Shown: in pieces, positions 19,191 through 29,188 of the stretch
Layout of the letters: each line of letters starts with the position of its first letter
Numbering within the stretch: the stretch's first letter is position 1
Assembly (NCBI RefSeq): GCF_041021955.1
Contig: NZ_CP158375.1
Location: 310,001-374,000 of the forward strand
Direction of reading: 5' to 3'
Source of the DNA: Caulobacter sp. 73W
GTDB lineage: Bacteria > Pseudomonadota > Alphaproteobacteria > Caulobacterales > Caulobacteraceae
DNA: 64,000 nt
Made by a program: the position numbers and the translations under genes
Notes under the pieces: generated by a model
Told to the model about the DNA's origin: nothing
The model's input: the letters and a program-made list of their open reading frames with translations, nothing else
Database searches by the model: none

Positions 19191-20596
19191 GGCCGCAGTC
19201 CCTTGATCTCGCCGATGAGGTTCGCGACTTGCCGCGCCTCGAAGCTGGCTACCGGATAGGCGCAATAATCGGCGGCGTAGTAGGCGCTGGGCCGATGATT
19301 GCCCGATGCGCCGAGCCCGCCGAACGGCGCGGCCCCGGCTGCTCCCGTGGTCGGGCGGTTCCAGTTGGCGACCCCGGCGCGGATGCGCTTCTGGAAATGA
19401 TCCCAGCGCGCCGGATCATCGCTGATCAGACCCGCCGAAAGGCCATAGCGGGTGTCGTTGGCGTGGCGCAGGGCTTCGTCGAAATCGGCGGCGCGGCGGA
19501 CCTGCAGGATGGGCGCGAAGATCTCGTCATCGGCGATCTCGACCCCGGTCACATCGACGATGCTGGGCGTGATGAAGGCGTCGCTGCGGCCATCGATCTT
19601 GCCGGTCGCCCGAATGACCTTGCCGCCCATGCGCCCGGCTGCGTCACGCGCGGCCTCGGCGGCGCGGGCCGAAATCAGCGGTCCCATGAACGGCTCGTCG
19701 GCGTCGTTCCAGACGCCGATGCGCAAGCGCTCGGTCAGGGCCAGCACCGCCTCGACCACCGCGTCGCCCGCCGCGCCCCGCGGCACGATCAGACGTCGGG
19801 CGCAGGAGCAGCGCTGCCCTGTGGTCACGAAGGCCGACTGGATCACATGGCCGGCGACAGCCTCGGCGTCCCCCGCATCCCAGACCACCAGCGGGTTGTT
19901 GCCGCCTAGCTCCAGAGCCAGGATCACGTCCGGCCGGTCGGCGAAGACGCGGCGGAAGTGCGCGCCCGCCTGCGCCGAGCCGGTGAACAGCAGGCCGTCG
20001 ATCTCCTGCGCGATCAGGGCCTGGCCGGTCTCGCGCCCGCCCTGGACCAGATTGACCACGCCCTCGGGCAGGTCGGCGGCGTGAAGCGCCTCGACCAGCA
20101 GTTGTCCGGCCAGGGGCGTCTCCTCCGACGGCTTGAACACCACCGTGTCCCCCGCCAGCAGGGCCGGCACGATGTGGCCGTTGGGCAGGTGTCCTGGGAA
20201 ATTGAACGGCCCCAGCACCGCCATCACCCCGTGCGGCCGGTGGCGCAGCATGGCGCGGCCGAACGGCATGGCGTTTTCGCGCTCGCCCGTCCGCTCGTCA
20301 TAGGCGGCGATCGAGACGTCAACCTTGGCCATCATCGAGCCCAGCTCGGCCTTGGTCTCCCAAAGGGTCTTGCCCGTCTCCCGAGACAGGGCCTCGGCGA
20401 AGGCGTCCTTGCGAGCGTCCAGCGCGGCCTTGTAGCGGCGCATGGCGGCGACCCGTTCCTCGCGCGGCAGGTCGGCCCACGGCAGGAACGCGGCCCGCGC
20501 CTTGGCGACGGCGGCGGCGACCTCGGCGGCCGATGCGGCGGCGCCTTCCCAGACGACCGCGCCGGTCGCCGGATCGATGGACTGGAAGTTCGTCAT
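19187..20596 (-). CDS. astD: N-succinylglutamate 5-semialdehyde dehydrogenase
   Basis: 469 residues, aldehyde dehydrogenase fold. AstD oxidises succinylglutamate semialdehyde to succinylglutamate with NAD+, step four of the arginine succinyltransferase (AST) pathway. LELGGNNPLVV carries the catalytic Glu and TTGQRCSCARR the nucleophile Cys; AMPFGRAMLRHRPHGVMAVLGPFNFPGHLPNGHI is the cofactor-side segment. Its ATG overlaps the astA stop by 4 nt. Its stop overlaps the convergent LytTR stop in a CTAG. Confidence 0.95.
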   Translation of the reverse strand: MTNFQSIDPATGAVVWEGAAASAAEVAAAVAKARAAFLPWADLPREERVAAMRRYKAALDARKDAFAEALSRETGKTLWETKAELGSMMAKVDVSIAAYDERTGERENAMPFGRAMLRHRPHGVMAVLGPFNFPGHLPNGHIVPALLAGDTVVFKPSEETPLAGQLLVEALHAADLPEGVVNLVQGGRETGQALIAQEIDGLLFTGSAQAGAHFRRVFADRPDVILALELGGNNPLVVWDAGDAEAVAGHVIQSAFVTTGQRCSCARRLIVPRGAAGDAVVEAVLALTERLRIGVWNDADEPFMGPLISARAAEAARDAAGRMGGKVIRATGKIDGRSDAFITPSIVDVTGVEIADDEIFAPILQVRRAADFDEALRHANDTRYGLSAGLISDDPARWDHFQKRIRAGVANWNRPTTGAAGAAPFGGLGASGNHRPSAYYAADYCAYPVASFEARQVANLIGEIKGLRP

Positions 20597-21597
20597 GCCT
20601 TCACCCGCACATTGTGGCCTTCACGCACGCCCAGGGCCTCCATCGCTTCACGCGACAGCACCGCCCGTTCGCCGTCGATCAGCACCGGCGCGCGCACGGC
20701 CCGGAAGCCGGCGACACGGCTGGTGGAGACCAGCACTTCCTCGCCGAAGTCATCATCGCCGACAGCGGCCTTCAGCACCCGCGCCTCGCGCACCGTGCGG
20801 ATGTCGTCGCGGGGCGCCGAGACGGTCGGTCCCGCGTCGAACAGATCGACCAGCCCCTGATACCGGAAGCCCTCGCGCTCCAGCATCGCCCGCGCCGCCT
20901 CGCCGTCGCGATGAACGCGGCCAATGGCCTCGCACGCCGCCTGGGGCAACAGCTCGGTGTAGATCGGATGCCTCGGCGACAGGTCGAGGATGAACTGACC
21001 GTTGGTGGACGCGCTCATCAAGTCGGCCTGATCGAACGGCAGGCGGAAGAAGCGGGCCGAGACGTGGTCCCAGAACGGGCAGGACCCATCCTCATCGAAC
21101 CAGCCGCGTAGTTCCGCCAGCACCATCTCGGCGAACTTCTGCGGCTCGGCGCCGATCAGCATGTAGCGCGACTGGGCCAGCAGCCGCCCCGCCCCGCCCT
21201 TGCGCCGCTCCGGCCGCAGGAACAGGGAGCCGACCTCCGACCAGCCGGCGCACTCGTTCACCAGCACCAGGGCCTTGTGGTCGAACCGCATCTCCAGCGT
21301 CGGCGAGGACTGGGCCAGGGTCACGACCCGCAGGGAGAAGAACGGACGCTTCAGCCCCACCGCCGCCTTCACCCCGGCGACGCCCTCCACCTGGCCGGTG
21401 TCGGTCTCTTCCAGCATCAGGGTGTACCAGGCCTCGACCGGCGCCACGCCGCCGTCGAAGCTGGCTTGCGACAGGTCCAGCCGCGAACGCAGGGTCGGCT
21501 CGTCCTCAGGCAGGCTGGTGAAGCCGCGCCCGGACAGCACGGCCAGCTCCATCAGGAACTCGTAGTCGGAAGGGCCCGCGGGCCGCACCACCAGCAT
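20593..21597 (-). CDS. astA: Arginine N-succinyltransferase
   Basis: 334 residues, usual length. AstA transfers succinyl from succinyl-CoA to arginine, the first step of arginine catabolism by the AST pathway. MLVVRPAGPSDYEFLMELAVLSGRGFTSLPEDE at the start, LFLRPERRKGGAGRLLAQSRYMLIG (CoA-binding GNAT-like loop) and FWDHVSARFFRLPFDQADL are characteristic. A single-subunit form is present here rather than AruF/AruG. It lies 3 nt downstream of the M20 hydrolase gene and overlaps astD. astB, astC and astE are not in the window. Confidence 0.95.
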   Translation of the reverse strand: MLVVRPAGPSDYEFLMELAVLSGRGFTSLPEDEPTLRSRLDLSQASFDGGVAPVEAWYTLMLEETDTGQVEGVAGVKAAVGLKRPFFSLRVVTLAQSSPTLEMRFDHKALVLVNECAGWSEVGSLFLRPERRKGGAGRLLAQSRYMLIGAEPQKFAEMVLAELRGWFDEDGSCPFWDHVSARFFRLPFDQADLMSASTNGQFILDLSPRHPIYTELLPQAACEAIGRVHRDGEAARAMLEREGFRYQGLVDLFDAGPTVSAPRDDIRTVREARVLKAAVGDDDFGEEVLVSTSRVAGFRAVRAPVLIDGERAVLSREAMEALGVREGHNVRVKA

Positions 21598-21600
21598 CCA

Positions 21601-22850
21601 CTAAACTCCGTCACGCATGGCCGCGCGGATGGCGGGGCCGTCGATCTCGCCCTGGGCGAGCTTCATCAGGATGAGGGCCGACAGCTGCGCGCGCTCCACG
21701 AAGCTGTCGGGCCAGGCGAATTCATTCTCGCTGTGGATGTCGCCGCCGCGCACCCCCAGCGTGTCGACATTGGGCAAGCCCGAGGCGAACAGGTTGTTGC
21801 CCTCGCACACCCCGCCGGACGGCTTCCAGGCGATCTCCTGCCCCAGCAGGGCGCCGGTCTTTCGCACCGCCTCGAACAGGCGGGACTGGGCGCTGTTCAT
21901 CGGCTTGGCCGGACGGGTGAAGCCGCCGTGCAGGTGGACATCCAGGCCATCCCCCTCCCCGGCCTTGAGCGCTCCTACGATCTGCTCCTGCGCCCAGGCG
22001 CCGGCCTCCGCGTCGGGAAAGCGGACGTTGAAGCGGACCACCGCCACGTCCGGCACCATGTTCAGGGGCGAGCCGCCGTCGATCTTGGCGACATTGACGG
22101 TCACGCCCTCGCGCCGGCCGTTCAGGGCGTCCAATGCCCCGGCGATGCGGGCGGCGGCGGTGACGGCGTTGCGGCCCAGGGCGAAGTCGCGGCCGGCATG
22201 GGCGGCGCGGCCATGGATCACGATGTGAAAGTTGCCCGACCCCTTGCGCGCGCCGGCCAGGGTCCCGTCGGACAGAGCCGGCTCATAGGTCATGCCCACA
22301 TGACCCCGGGCGGCGAACTCCGCCAGCACGGGGGCGGATGCGAGCGAGCCGATCTCCTCGTCGGGGGAGATCAGCACGCGATAGCCCAGGTTCGCCGAAG
22401 CCGGGTGCGCCTCGAACGCCTCCAGCGCCGCCAGCATGACGCTGATCCCCCCTTCATATCGGCGATCCCCGGCCCGTGCAGCGCGCCGTCGGGGCGGGTC
22501 GTGACCGTCTGAAACGGCGACGCCTCCGGATAGACCGTGTCGTAGTGGCCAGTGAGAACCACCTGCACCGGGGCATCGGGCCGCACGATGACGGCGATGG
22601 CGGCGGGATGGTCCTGCTGGCGCAACGCCCCATCGGCGCCGACGTCTGAAGATGGCGTCAGCGGCATGTCGATCGGCGCGCCGGGCAGAACCGCGAAGGC
22701 GTCCTTCAGCAGCGCTCGCTGCCGCTCCAGCCCCGCCAGGTGCCGGCTGCCGGAATTGATGGCGCACCACTCCACCGCGCGGCCGACGATGTCGCGGCCT
22801 CGGTCGGCGATGGAATCCAGAACGCGCTGTTCGTCGGGCGACAAACGCAT
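21601..22850 (-). pseudogene. M20-family hydrolase (ArgE/DapE-like), frameshifted
   Basis: The start at 22850 (MRLSPDEQRVLDSIADRGRD) reads through the first metal motif GHYDTVYP to ADMKGG. The reading then moves to the next frame, where ISVMLAALEAFEAHPASA, the EE metal/catalytic motif DEEIGS, the dimerisation domain and the final metal-ligand region GGDIHSENEF continue to the stop at 21601. The break coincides with a run of six C at 22447-22452; seven would restore the frame. The enzyme would be a zinc-dependent amidohydrolase, possibly removing a succinyl group. It is the first gene of the astA-astD operon. A sequencing error in the homopolymer and a genuine disruption are both possible. Confidence 0.85.
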
Positions 22851-23007
22851 GCGGAACCTTGCAACGCCATTGCCGCGGACCAAGTCGACGCGTGTTGCAC
22901 ATGGCGACGCCCGGAATGGCGCAAGACGAAACGTCGCCAACTCGTGGACCCTAGCCTGCCCCGCACCGACGGTCGACCCCGCGCCGGCGCGCAACCGCTG
23001 TGCGAAA

Positions 23008-26000
23008 TCAGTAGTCCTTGCGCCAGCGGACCGAGAGCCTGTTGTCGCCCTGGCTGCTGAGGCGCGAGACGATGGCCAGCGCCCGCCGCACCCGCCATTC
23101 CACCTGCGCCGCCGGCCCGTCGCGACCGCCGCCGATCAGTTCAAGATAGACGTCGTCGGTGATGTACTTGCCGCCCGCCACGGTCATGCCCGCCGCGTCC
23201 CCGGCGAAGGACAGCCGGTCCAGGCCCGCCAGGTTGCGCAGGCCGCCGATCACGTCGAACCCGCCGCCGCCCGACAGCGCCGCCAGCGCCGAAGCTAGCT
23301 GAGCGGCCTCCAGCGGCGACAGTTGCGAGGCCGAGGCCCCGAACAGCACCTGGGACAGCACCTCGTCGTTAGGCAATTGCGGCGTGGAGGTCAGGGAGAT
23401 CTCCGGCTTGGCCGCGGTACCCAAGATGCGCACCACCGCCGTCAACGTCGGGTCTTCCCGCGTCGCCGACAGATCCAGGCGGATGCGTTCGGGCGAGTTG
23501 GCCAGATAGACCACGCCCCGCGTATCGAACTCGAACCGCTTGCCGGCGAAGTCGTAGTCGCCGCGCACCACCCGCGCCGTGCCCGTCAGGTCGGGACGGT
23601 TGCTGAACCCGCCGACATGGGCGTCCAGCGACAGCTCCACATCCAGGCCCCGACCGCGCACGAACACCCGACGCGGCGCCTTCAGGGTCACATCCAGCGC
23701 AAAGCCGGGCGAACTGCGCCGGGCCTGCAGGTCACGGCTGTCGGCGCGCGGCTTGTTGCGCTCGACCACCTCGATGGTCGGCACGCTGGGCGGGGTGACC
23801 GTATCAGCGGAGATTTCGCCCTCGTCGATGGTCAGGGCGCCGGCCAAGCGAACCTTGCCGTCAGCCCCTCGCTCCACCGTCGCCTCGCCGCTGGCCGAAG
23901 CTGTGGCCAGGTCGTTGTCGATCAGACGGAAGCGCCGCAACGCCAGCCGGAAGCTGGACGCCGCATCCCGCCGCAGGTCCAGCCGTCCGCCACCGGAGAG
24001 CGAACCGCCCCGTCCGTCAGCGGCCGAAGCCTCGCTGACGTCGATGGCGTTGTCCGCCAGGTTGGCGCGCACGGTCACGTTCTGCAGCTTCAGCCCCGTC
24101 GGGCCGTCGTCGAACGAGCCGCCGGTCATCGCCGCGTCCCCCACCAGGCGCGGGTCGGACAGGGTGCCGCCGAGCGAGCCCTTGATGTCGACCTTGCCCG
24201 CCAGGCTGCGCTCCCCGCCGATCAGCAGGTCCCACAGGGACTTGATCTCGCCTTGGGCGGCGAAGTTGCCGCGCACGGTCTTCTGCCGGTTCACCGCCAG
24301 GCGCAGCGGCTTGGCCGACGCATCCACCGGCAGCACCAGCTCGGCGTTGGAACGAAGTCCCTGCTGGTTGGCGGCCGTGGCCTGAACCACCAGCTGCTCG
24401 CCCCGCAGGTTCGCCTTCACCTGGCCGTCGATTCCGACGCGGGCCGGCGCGCCGCGTTGACGCGCGCCCCGCAGGTTGGCGTCGAGGTCGCCGCGTAGGT
24501 CGTCCCCCTGCCCCTGCAGCGACACGCGGGCATCCACCTCGCCCGCCAGATCCTCGTTCAAAGCGCCAAGGCTGACCGAGGTCAGCACGGCCTTCAGCTC
24601 GGCGCCGGCGTCGGACAGCGCGCCGTCGATCTCCGCCCGCCCGGCGCCCACCGCCAGGCGCAAGCGCGCCGTCTGGCGCGGACCGCCAAAGCGGAACTGG
24701 GCGGTCTCCAGGGTGCGGACCTCGCCGCGCCCCATCCGGCCGCCGCCGTCGAAGGCCAGGCCATAGCCGTCCTGCACATCCGACAGGACGCCGGAGCCAT
24801 TGATCGTCCAACGGCCGGGGCGCGCATCGCCATTGGCGACGATGGTGAAAGGCAACCGATCCAGCGGACCATCAGCCCGGATCTCCGCCTTCCGCAGCCA
24901 GACGTCCGAGCCCTTGGGCACGGCGTTATCGGCCGTCAGGTTCAGCCTGGCGCGTGCGCCGCCGACGCTGTCGGTGATCTGGGCCGTGCCGTTGACCGTC
25001 CCCTCGCGCAGCAACGCCCCAGGGCCGATGGCCACGGTCAGGTCCGCCGAGGCGGGCCGGCCGCTGCGCAGGGACAATCCGCCCTTGGCCTTCACACCGC
25101 CAGCGTCGGCGTCGAGGCCGCTGAACTCCATCCCGCCGGGCGCGAAGCTGAAATCCGCGCGCGCGCGGGCCGGGCCATACTCGCTGCTCGCCGTGATCGC
25201 GATGGCGCCGTCGGTGTCGTTCGCGCCGCGCGCGAAGGTCAGAGTGACCTTCGCGTCCGTCAGCTTCAGGCGCGGCACGTCGATGCTTTCGAAGTCCGCC
25301 GTCAGGTCGGCTTTCGGCTGCGACAGGCTGCCGGTGATGGCGCCGGCGCCCTTGGCCTTGCCGGCCAGTTCGAGCGGCCCGACGCGGAACGGCCCGTTGG
25401 CGGCCCAGTCGAGCTTGAGCTGCAGCGCGCCCGCCGCGCCGATCAGGCCGGCGGCGGAGGCGTTGGCCGCCGCGCCCGTCAGCTTGGATTCCCCGACCGC
25501 CACCCGGCCGTCGGCGAAGCTGCCCTGCAGGGTGAAGCGCGGATCGGCGCCCAGCAGGCGGTCCAACTCGCCAAAGCCGGCGGCGAAGTTCGCGCCGCGC
25601 GCGTCCACGGTGAACACCCACGGCTTGCCGGCCGAGGCCTGAGACGCCGACCATTTTCCGCTGACCGTACCCGACGCGTTCGGTCGCGCCGCCGCCAGGT
25701 TGGTGACCTGGGCGTCGCCCTTGAACGACAGGCCGCCCAGCAGGCTGCGCTGGCCCTCGCCATCCACCTTGATCCCCGCGCCGTCGATGCGCACGCGGCG
25801 CATCAGCAGCCGGCCGTCCGCCAGGCGCGCGCCTTCGAACTTCGCCGTGGGCCGAGCGCCCATCAGGGTTGGGATCAGGCCCTCGCCCAGCCCACCGGAG
25901 CCGCGGAAGTCAGCATCGACGGTGAACTCGTTACGTTCGCGAGCGAGCGAAAGCGGTCCCTCGATGCGCGCCAGAGTCAGGCCCAGCAGCGAGCCGCCCT

Positions 26001-27195
26001 CAGCCACAGCGTCGCCGTCCAGCGACCAGGCCTTGGCGTCGCCGCGCAGGCGTCCGCTGTAACGCGTGCGGCCCAGCTTCGGCTGCGGCGTGATGCGCGA
26101 CATGTCCTGGACATCCAGATCGACCTCAACCCCGTCGCGATCGGTCATGCGCTTGCCGATATCCGCGCCGCCCTTCAGGGACAGGCGCAGGTTCTCGGCC
26201 TCCAGCCGCCCGTCCAGGTCGAAGAACCCGTCCGAGGCTCGCCGCCCCGCAATGGCGAAGGACGCGGTGGGGCCGAACATGCGGACCACCTGACCCAGCA
26301 GGCGCGAGGACGACAGCACCGCCCGTCCCTCGGCGCGCCCGCCTTGCGGATTCCATGCGCCCTGCGCCGACAGCGGCGTCTCGTCGCCGGACCGCGCCAC
26401 GACGTCGAAGCGTCCCTGCCGCATCGCCCCGGTCGCCTTGGCGTCGAGGAAGAAGGCGCGATCCGCCGGAAGGCCCAGCGCCCCGGCGATGGCCCCGCCG
26501 GCCAATTCATTGGCTTGGGCGTCGACCAGCAAGGTGTCCTTGGCCCCAAGGTCGAACTGCACGCGGAGGAAGTCGCCCTGGTGCATCTGGCTGCGCGCCT
26601 GCACCGAACCGCGCCGGTCGCCAGCCCGCTCGATCTCCAGGTCGCCGTTCACATCGTACAGGCCGCGCGTCTGGCTGAACGCCGGCAGAGTCTCGAGTCG
26701 AAACGCCAGGGCGTCGATGTCGAACGAGATCGGCAGGCCCTTGCTGGGCTGGCCGCTCTTGGGGCTCAGGGTCGGGCGGCGGATGACCGTCACCTGCTCT
26801 GCGGTGATCCGCTCGGCCTTGAAGCGCCGCACGAACAGCGCCGGATAGGTCCAATCGACCCCGACATTGCGGGCCTCCAGCCACGGGCCCTTGTCATCGA
26901 CGATGGACAGCTTTCGAACGGTGAAGCTTTTCCAGATATCGCCTTGAAGTCCCTCGATCTTCAGCCGGCCTATGCGGCCAAGCTTCAAGCCGTTGGCGCG
27001 CGCCTCGATGAACATCCGGCCTGGCACGCTGACCACGCCGTAGCGCACCACCAAGCTGGCGGTCGCGGCCAGGACGACGGCCAGGACGGCGACCATCATC
27101 ACCCAGAAGGCGGGACTGCGGCCGACCTTCTTGGCCGCGGCCACGACCTCGGCGACGGCTTCCTCGGACGGGGGTGTGGGCGGTGCGTCGGTCAA
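23008..27195 (-). CDS. tamB: Translocation and assembly module protein TamB
   Basis: 1395 residues. One N-terminal membrane anchor (FWVMMVAVLAVVLAATASLVV, from about residue 30) is followed by a very long beta-strand-rich periplasmic part with repeated two-strand units, and the C-terminal TamB (DUF490) domain with GNAxPDITLTS-like IRILGTAAKPEISLTSTPQLPNDEVLSQVLFG and VGGKYITDDVYLELIGG. AsmA-like/TamB proteins bridge inner and outer membranes and contribute to outer-membrane protein insertion and glycerophospholipid transport. It is directly downstream of tamA with a 4-nt overlap. Confidence 0.95.
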   Translation of the reverse strand: MTDAPPTPPSEEAVAEVVAAAKKVGRSPAFWVMMVAVLAVVLAATASLVVRYGVVSVPGRMFIEARANGLKLGRIGRLKIEGLQGDIWKSFTVRKLSIVDDKGPWLEARNVGVDWTYPALFVRRFKAERITAEQVTVIRRPTLSPKSGQPSKGLPISFDIDALAFRLETLPAFSQTRGLYDVNGDLEIERAGDRRGSVQARSQMHQGDFLRVQFDLGAKDTLLVDAQANELAGGAIAGALGLPADRAFFLDAKATGAMRQGRFDVVARSGDETPLSAQGAWNPQGGRAEGRAVLSSSRLLGQVVRMFGPTASFAIAGRRASDGFFDLDGRLEAENLRLSLKGGADIGKRMTDRDGVEVDLDVQDMSRITPQPKLGRTRYSGRLRGDAKAWSLDGDAVAEGGSLLGLTLARIEGPLSLARERNEFTVDADFRGSGGLGEGLIPTLMGARPTAKFEGARLADGRLLMRRVRIDGAGIKVDGEGQRSLLGGLSFKGDAQVTNLAAARPNASGTVSGKWSASQASAGKPWVFTVDARGANFAAGFGELDRLLGADPRFTLQGSFADGRVAVGESKLTGAAANASAAGLIGAAGALQLKLDWAANGPFRVGPLELAGKAKGAGAITGSLSQPKADLTADFESIDVPRLKLTDAKVTLTFARGANDTDGAIAITASSEYGPARARADFSFAPGGMEFSGLDADAGGVKAKGGLSLRSGRPASADLTVAIGPGALLREGTVNGTAQITDSVGGARARLNLTADNAVPKGSDVWLRKAEIRADGPLDRLPFTIVANGDARPGRWTINGSGVLSDVQDGYGLAFDGGGRMGRGEVRTLETAQFRFGGPRQTARLRLAVGAGRAEIDGALSDAGAELKAVLTSVSLGALNEDLAGEVDARVSLQGQGDDLRGDLDANLRGARQRGAPARVGIDGQVKANLRGEQLVVQATAANQQGLRSNAELVLPVDASAKPLRLAVNRQKTVRGNFAAQGEIKSLWDLLIGGERSLAGKVDIKGSLGGTLSDPRLVGDAAMTGGSFDDGPTGLKLQNVTVRANLADNAIDVSEASAADGRGGSLSGGGRLDLRRDAASSFRLALRRFRLIDNDLATASASGEATVERGADGKVRLAGALTIDEGEISADTVTPPSVPTIEVVERNKPRADSRDLQARRSSPGFALDVTLKAPRRVFVRGRGLDVELSLDAHVGGFSNRPDLTGTARVVRGDYDFAGKRFEFDTRGVVYLANSPERIRLDLSATREDPTLTAVVRILGTAAKPEISLTSTPQLPNDEVLSQVLFGASASQLSPLEAAQLASALAALSGGGGFDVIGGLRNLAGLDRLSFAGDAAGMTVAGGKYITDDVYLELIGGGRDGPAAQVEWRVRRALAIVSRLSSQGDNRLSVRWRKDY

Positions 27196-28982
27196 AAGCT
27201 CTGCCCGATGCTGAGATAGACCTGGAACGACGGATCACCCTCGCGCTTGTCCAGCGGAATGGCGATGTCGGCGCGGATCGGCCCGAAGCCGAGGTCGTAG
27301 CGGACCCCCACCCCGGCCCCGGCGCTGAAGTCGCGGGTCTTGGGAAACTCGTTGGTGCCGACGGCGCCGGCGTCGACGAAGGCCACCACGCCCCACGGTC
27401 CGGTGATCCGCTGGCGCACCTCGAACGAGGCCTCCAGCAGCGATAGACCGCCCTGCGGCGTGTTGTCGGACAGTCGGGGGCCGACCCCCTGATAGGCGTA
27501 GCCGCGGATCGAACCGCCACCGCCCGCGAAGAACCGCCGCGAACCCGGCACCGACGGGATACGTCCGCCGACGATCAGACCCGCCTTGGCCCGACCGGCC
27601 AGAACCGTCTTTGCCTCCTTGGAGATCGGCAGATAGCCGGTCACCTGCGCTTGGGTCTTCAGATAGGTGATGCTGTCGTCGCCCGTGACGAAGGTCGGCT
27701 CGCCGCGAACCTCCACGCGCCACCCGCGCTTGGGGTCCAACGGATCGTCGGAGGCGTCCCAGTTCAGGGCGCCCAGGGTCGTCAGGGTCAGCAGGTTGCG
27801 CTCCTGCCCGACCACGAAGCCGTTCACGTCGGTCTTGTCGGCGATCTGGCTGGCGTCCAGCGCGGCCCCGACGGTCAGGAACGAGATGCGGCCGAACCGG
27901 CGCGTCAGGTCGGTGCGGACGCCGACGCCGGTGTCGGTATAGGCGTCGGTGTCTTCATCGAAGATCGCCCCGCCGACCCGCAGGGTGCGCTGCGGCTTGC
28001 GCCAGTGCGGCAACGCCACCTCGGCGTCGAGCCGCCGCTCCAGATTGGCGAGACGCCCGGTGATGCGCAGGGTGTCGCCCCGGCCAAAGCGGTTGTATCG
28101 CGTCCAGCGTCCATCCAGGCCCGCGCCCTCGCTGGTCGAGAAGCCCGCGCCCAGCTCGATGGTCCGGCGGGCGCGGTCGGCGACGCTGACCACCACCGGC
28201 CGCAGCCCCTCAGGCGTCTTGGCGTCGACCGGCGACAGGGCCACGGTCACGGAGTCATAGACGGCGGTGTCGCGCAGGCGGCGCTCCAGCTCAGCCACGT
28301 CTTCGGGGTCATAGACATCGCCCGGCTTCCACGGCGCCAGGTTCTCGATCCACCACCGCTTGGTTCGCCCGTCGCTGCTCAGGTCCAGACCGCCCAGCTT
28401 GACCAGCTCTCCCGCGTCGATGCGGAAGTCCGGACGAACCGTATGGTCGGCGTGATCCACGATTACTTCCCGCGGCTGGGCCAGGGCGTCCGCATATCCG
28501 CGCTTCTGGATCGTCGCCAGAATCCGCCCCTCGGCGCCCAGCACGTCGGCTGACCGTCCGGGCGCGCCAGACGCCAGGCCCATGGCCTTCTCGGCCGCGG
28601 CGGCGACCTCGTCAGCGGGGGGCGCCTCGACCCAGGTGATCTTCGAATCGGCGAAGTTGAATCGCTGGCCGGGCGTGACCCGCACCACCGGCAGCAGGCG
28701 ATCGCCCTCCGCCAGGTCGGCCTCGACGTCATGCCCGTAATAGCCTTCGGACCTCAGGACCGAGATGGCGTTCTCGCCCGCGTCACGCGCCCGGCGGCGC
28801 GCCTCGAATTGGCTGGCGGGCGCGGTGTCGGCCCGGCCTATGGCGGTGACGATCGCCTCGCGCAGGGCGCGGTCCTCCACCCCTTCAACGGTGGCGCGCG
28901 GTTCATCAGCGCGGACGCCCCCAAAGGCGGCGACATTCAGCGCGGCGCCAGCGGCGGCCAGGGCGAAGACGGTTCGTCCCAA
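27192..28982 (-). CDS. tamA: Outer-membrane assembly protein TamA (BamA/Omp85 family)
   Basis: 596 residues. The signal peptide MGRTVFALAAAGAALNVAAFGGVRA is followed by POTRA-like repeats (for example FRIDAGELVKLGGLDLSSDG) and a 16-strand Omp85 barrel with the conserved lid-lock region GRIPSVPGSRRFFAGGGGSIRGYAYQG (VRGY/IRGY motif), ending VYLSIGQSF. With TamB it inserts a subset of outer-membrane proteins. Upstream of the start lies a divergent promoter region shared with the ATP-grasp operon. Confidence 0.95.
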   Translation of the reverse strand: MGRTVFALAAAGAALNVAAFGGVRADEPRATVEGVEDRALREAIVTAIGRADTAPASQFEARRRARDAGENAISVLRSEGYYGHDVEADLAEGDRLLPVVRVTPGQRFNFADSKITWVEAPPADEVAAAAEKAMGLASGAPGRSADVLGAEGRILATIQKRGYADALAQPREVIVDHADHTVRPDFRIDAGELVKLGGLDLSSDGRTKRWWIENLAPWKPGDVYDPEDVAELERRLRDTAVYDSVTVALSPVDAKTPEGLRPVVVSVADRARRTIELGAGFSTSEGAGLDGRWTRYNRFGRGDTLRITGRLANLERRLDAEVALPHWRKPQRTLRVGGAIFDEDTDAYTDTGVGVRTDLTRRFGRISFLTVGAALDASQIADKTDVNGFVVGQERNLLTLTTLGALNWDASDDPLDPKRGWRVEVRGEPTFVTGDDSITYLKTQAQVTGYLPISKEAKTVLAGRAKAGLIVGGRIPSVPGSRRFFAGGGGSIRGYAYQGVGPRLSDNTPQGGLSLLEASFEVRQRITGPWGVVAFVDAGAVGTNEFPKTRDFSAGAGVGVRYDLGFGPIRADIAIPLDKREGDPSFQVYLSIGQSF

Positions 28983-29188
28983 GCAAATCCTTCCTGTCTC
29001 GCCCCGACCCGTGTGTAGCGATGCGAACGCGGGCTGTCACCGCCCTCCTCTGCTTGATCGCGGAAGCGAACGGCGCCCAATTCGCAGGCAATCCGTTTGA
29101 GCCCTGAGCAGGGATTCGAAAAGCCGCTTCTTTCGACGCGGCGACGGCTAGGGTTCGGACCAATGACGACATTCACGAGACAAGACCT

